A stretch of DNA of 6,482 bases from Flectobacillus sp. (GTDB lineage: Bacteria > Bacteroidota > Bacteroidia > Cytophagales > Spirosomataceae): positions 1-6,482 of the forward strand of contig JARXAV010000147.1 in assembly GCA_029865665.1 (NCBI GenBank), written 5' to 3'. Below are positions 6,246 to 6,482 of the stretch, piece after piece. The notes under the pieces were generated by a model. It worked only from the letters and a program-made list of their open reading frames with translations. It made no database searches and had not been told where the DNA came from. Position numbers and translations under genes: made by a program. Numbering within the stretch: position 1 is the stretch's first letter; each line of letters opens with the position of its first letter.

Positions 6246-6482
6246 TGTTCGTTTGGTTAAATGGTTTTATGTTTTATAGATATAGCTAGGATGCAAGGCA
6301 TTGACAAATTCCATAAATGAATACAAAGTTTTTTTCGGAGTAACGGAAAGACGAGCCATTATTATCTCTGTATTATATTTTCAAAAGTTTTTGAAAAGCA
6401 GGGCTTTATCCTCAATTTTGTATAAGTGGGACTGACCCGCTGTTGGGAATAAGCGAAGAGATTATTAATTGGCTGTAAGGCA
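6246..6482. other. Right-edge stretch with no gene that can be supported
   Basis: Nothing here reads as an intact gene. The minus strand contains a 30-codon open frame (6359-6267) starting MARLSVTPKK and ending PSYIYKT, which I do not recognise. A second minus frame is open from the window edge to a stop at 6364-6362, ending KTFENIIQR. It could be the tail of a gene outside the window but resembles nothing I know. A 9-bp inverted repeat, TTTTCAAAA (6378-6386) and TTTTGAAAA (6389-6397), sits between them. Together with the remnant to the left, this looks like decayed intergenic DNA. Confidence 0.5.

Noticed and set aside
6267..6359. Minus-strand 30-codon frame beginning MARLSVTPKK as a possible small protein or transposase fragment.
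   Set aside because: I recognise no family, the frame is short enough to occur by chance, and no initiation signal is visible. It is kept only as a note in the region entry.
6378..6482. Possible insertion-sequence end or attachment site, suggested by the TTTTCAAAA inverted repeat and the GTGGGACTGACCCGC segment.
   Set aside because: There is no matching inverted end elsewhere in the window, no target duplication and no transposase or integrase sequence to support it.

Overview
The window looks like chromosomal DNA from a member of the Bacteroidota, probably a Cytophagales-type organism. The grounds are AT-rich DNA, no Shine-Dalgarno sequences ahead of the starts, an RsmA with the NFPY form of motif IV, short intergenic repeats built from CAACGGGT and CCTGACAGATTT motifs of a kind I associate with this group, and a gene remnant whose start resembles a Bacteroidota family with an N-terminal PCHE(N/D)W signature. 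The genus assignment is inference.

Layout. Positions 1-2600 (minus strand) hold most of a large soluble hybrid histidine kinase: coiled coil, PAS, PAS, GAF, PAS, HisKA, HATPase_c, and the first residues of a receiver domain that runs off the left edge. A 293-base divergent intergenic region follows. It carries a nested inverted repeat close to the next gene and only weak promoter candidates. Positions 2894-3694 (plus) encode RsmA/KsgA, the 16S rRNA dimethyladenosine transferase, apparently starting at TTG and ending at a clear intrinsic terminator. A spacer of about 180 bases made of degenerate inverted and direct repeats separates it from an AI-2E/PerM-type membrane protein (3915-4940, plus). 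A perfect 15-bp hairpin lies between that gene and a convergent minus-strand gene (5020-6069). This last gene encodes a secreted protein with a TIMP/netrin-like N-terminal domain followed by MORN-variant repeats. The right end (6070-6482) holds a 15-bp hairpin and what looks like the collapsed remnant of another gene.

The genes do not form an operon or an evident pathway. rsmA is housekeeping, the kinase is a stand-alone cytoplasmic sensor, and the other two are a membrane protein and an exported protein. I see no CRISPR array, tRNA, rRNA, intact mobile element or defence system. The observations most worth following are the TIMP-like protein, whose predicted mature N-terminus is Cys-x-Cys as in animal TIMPs, and the gene remnant beside it.
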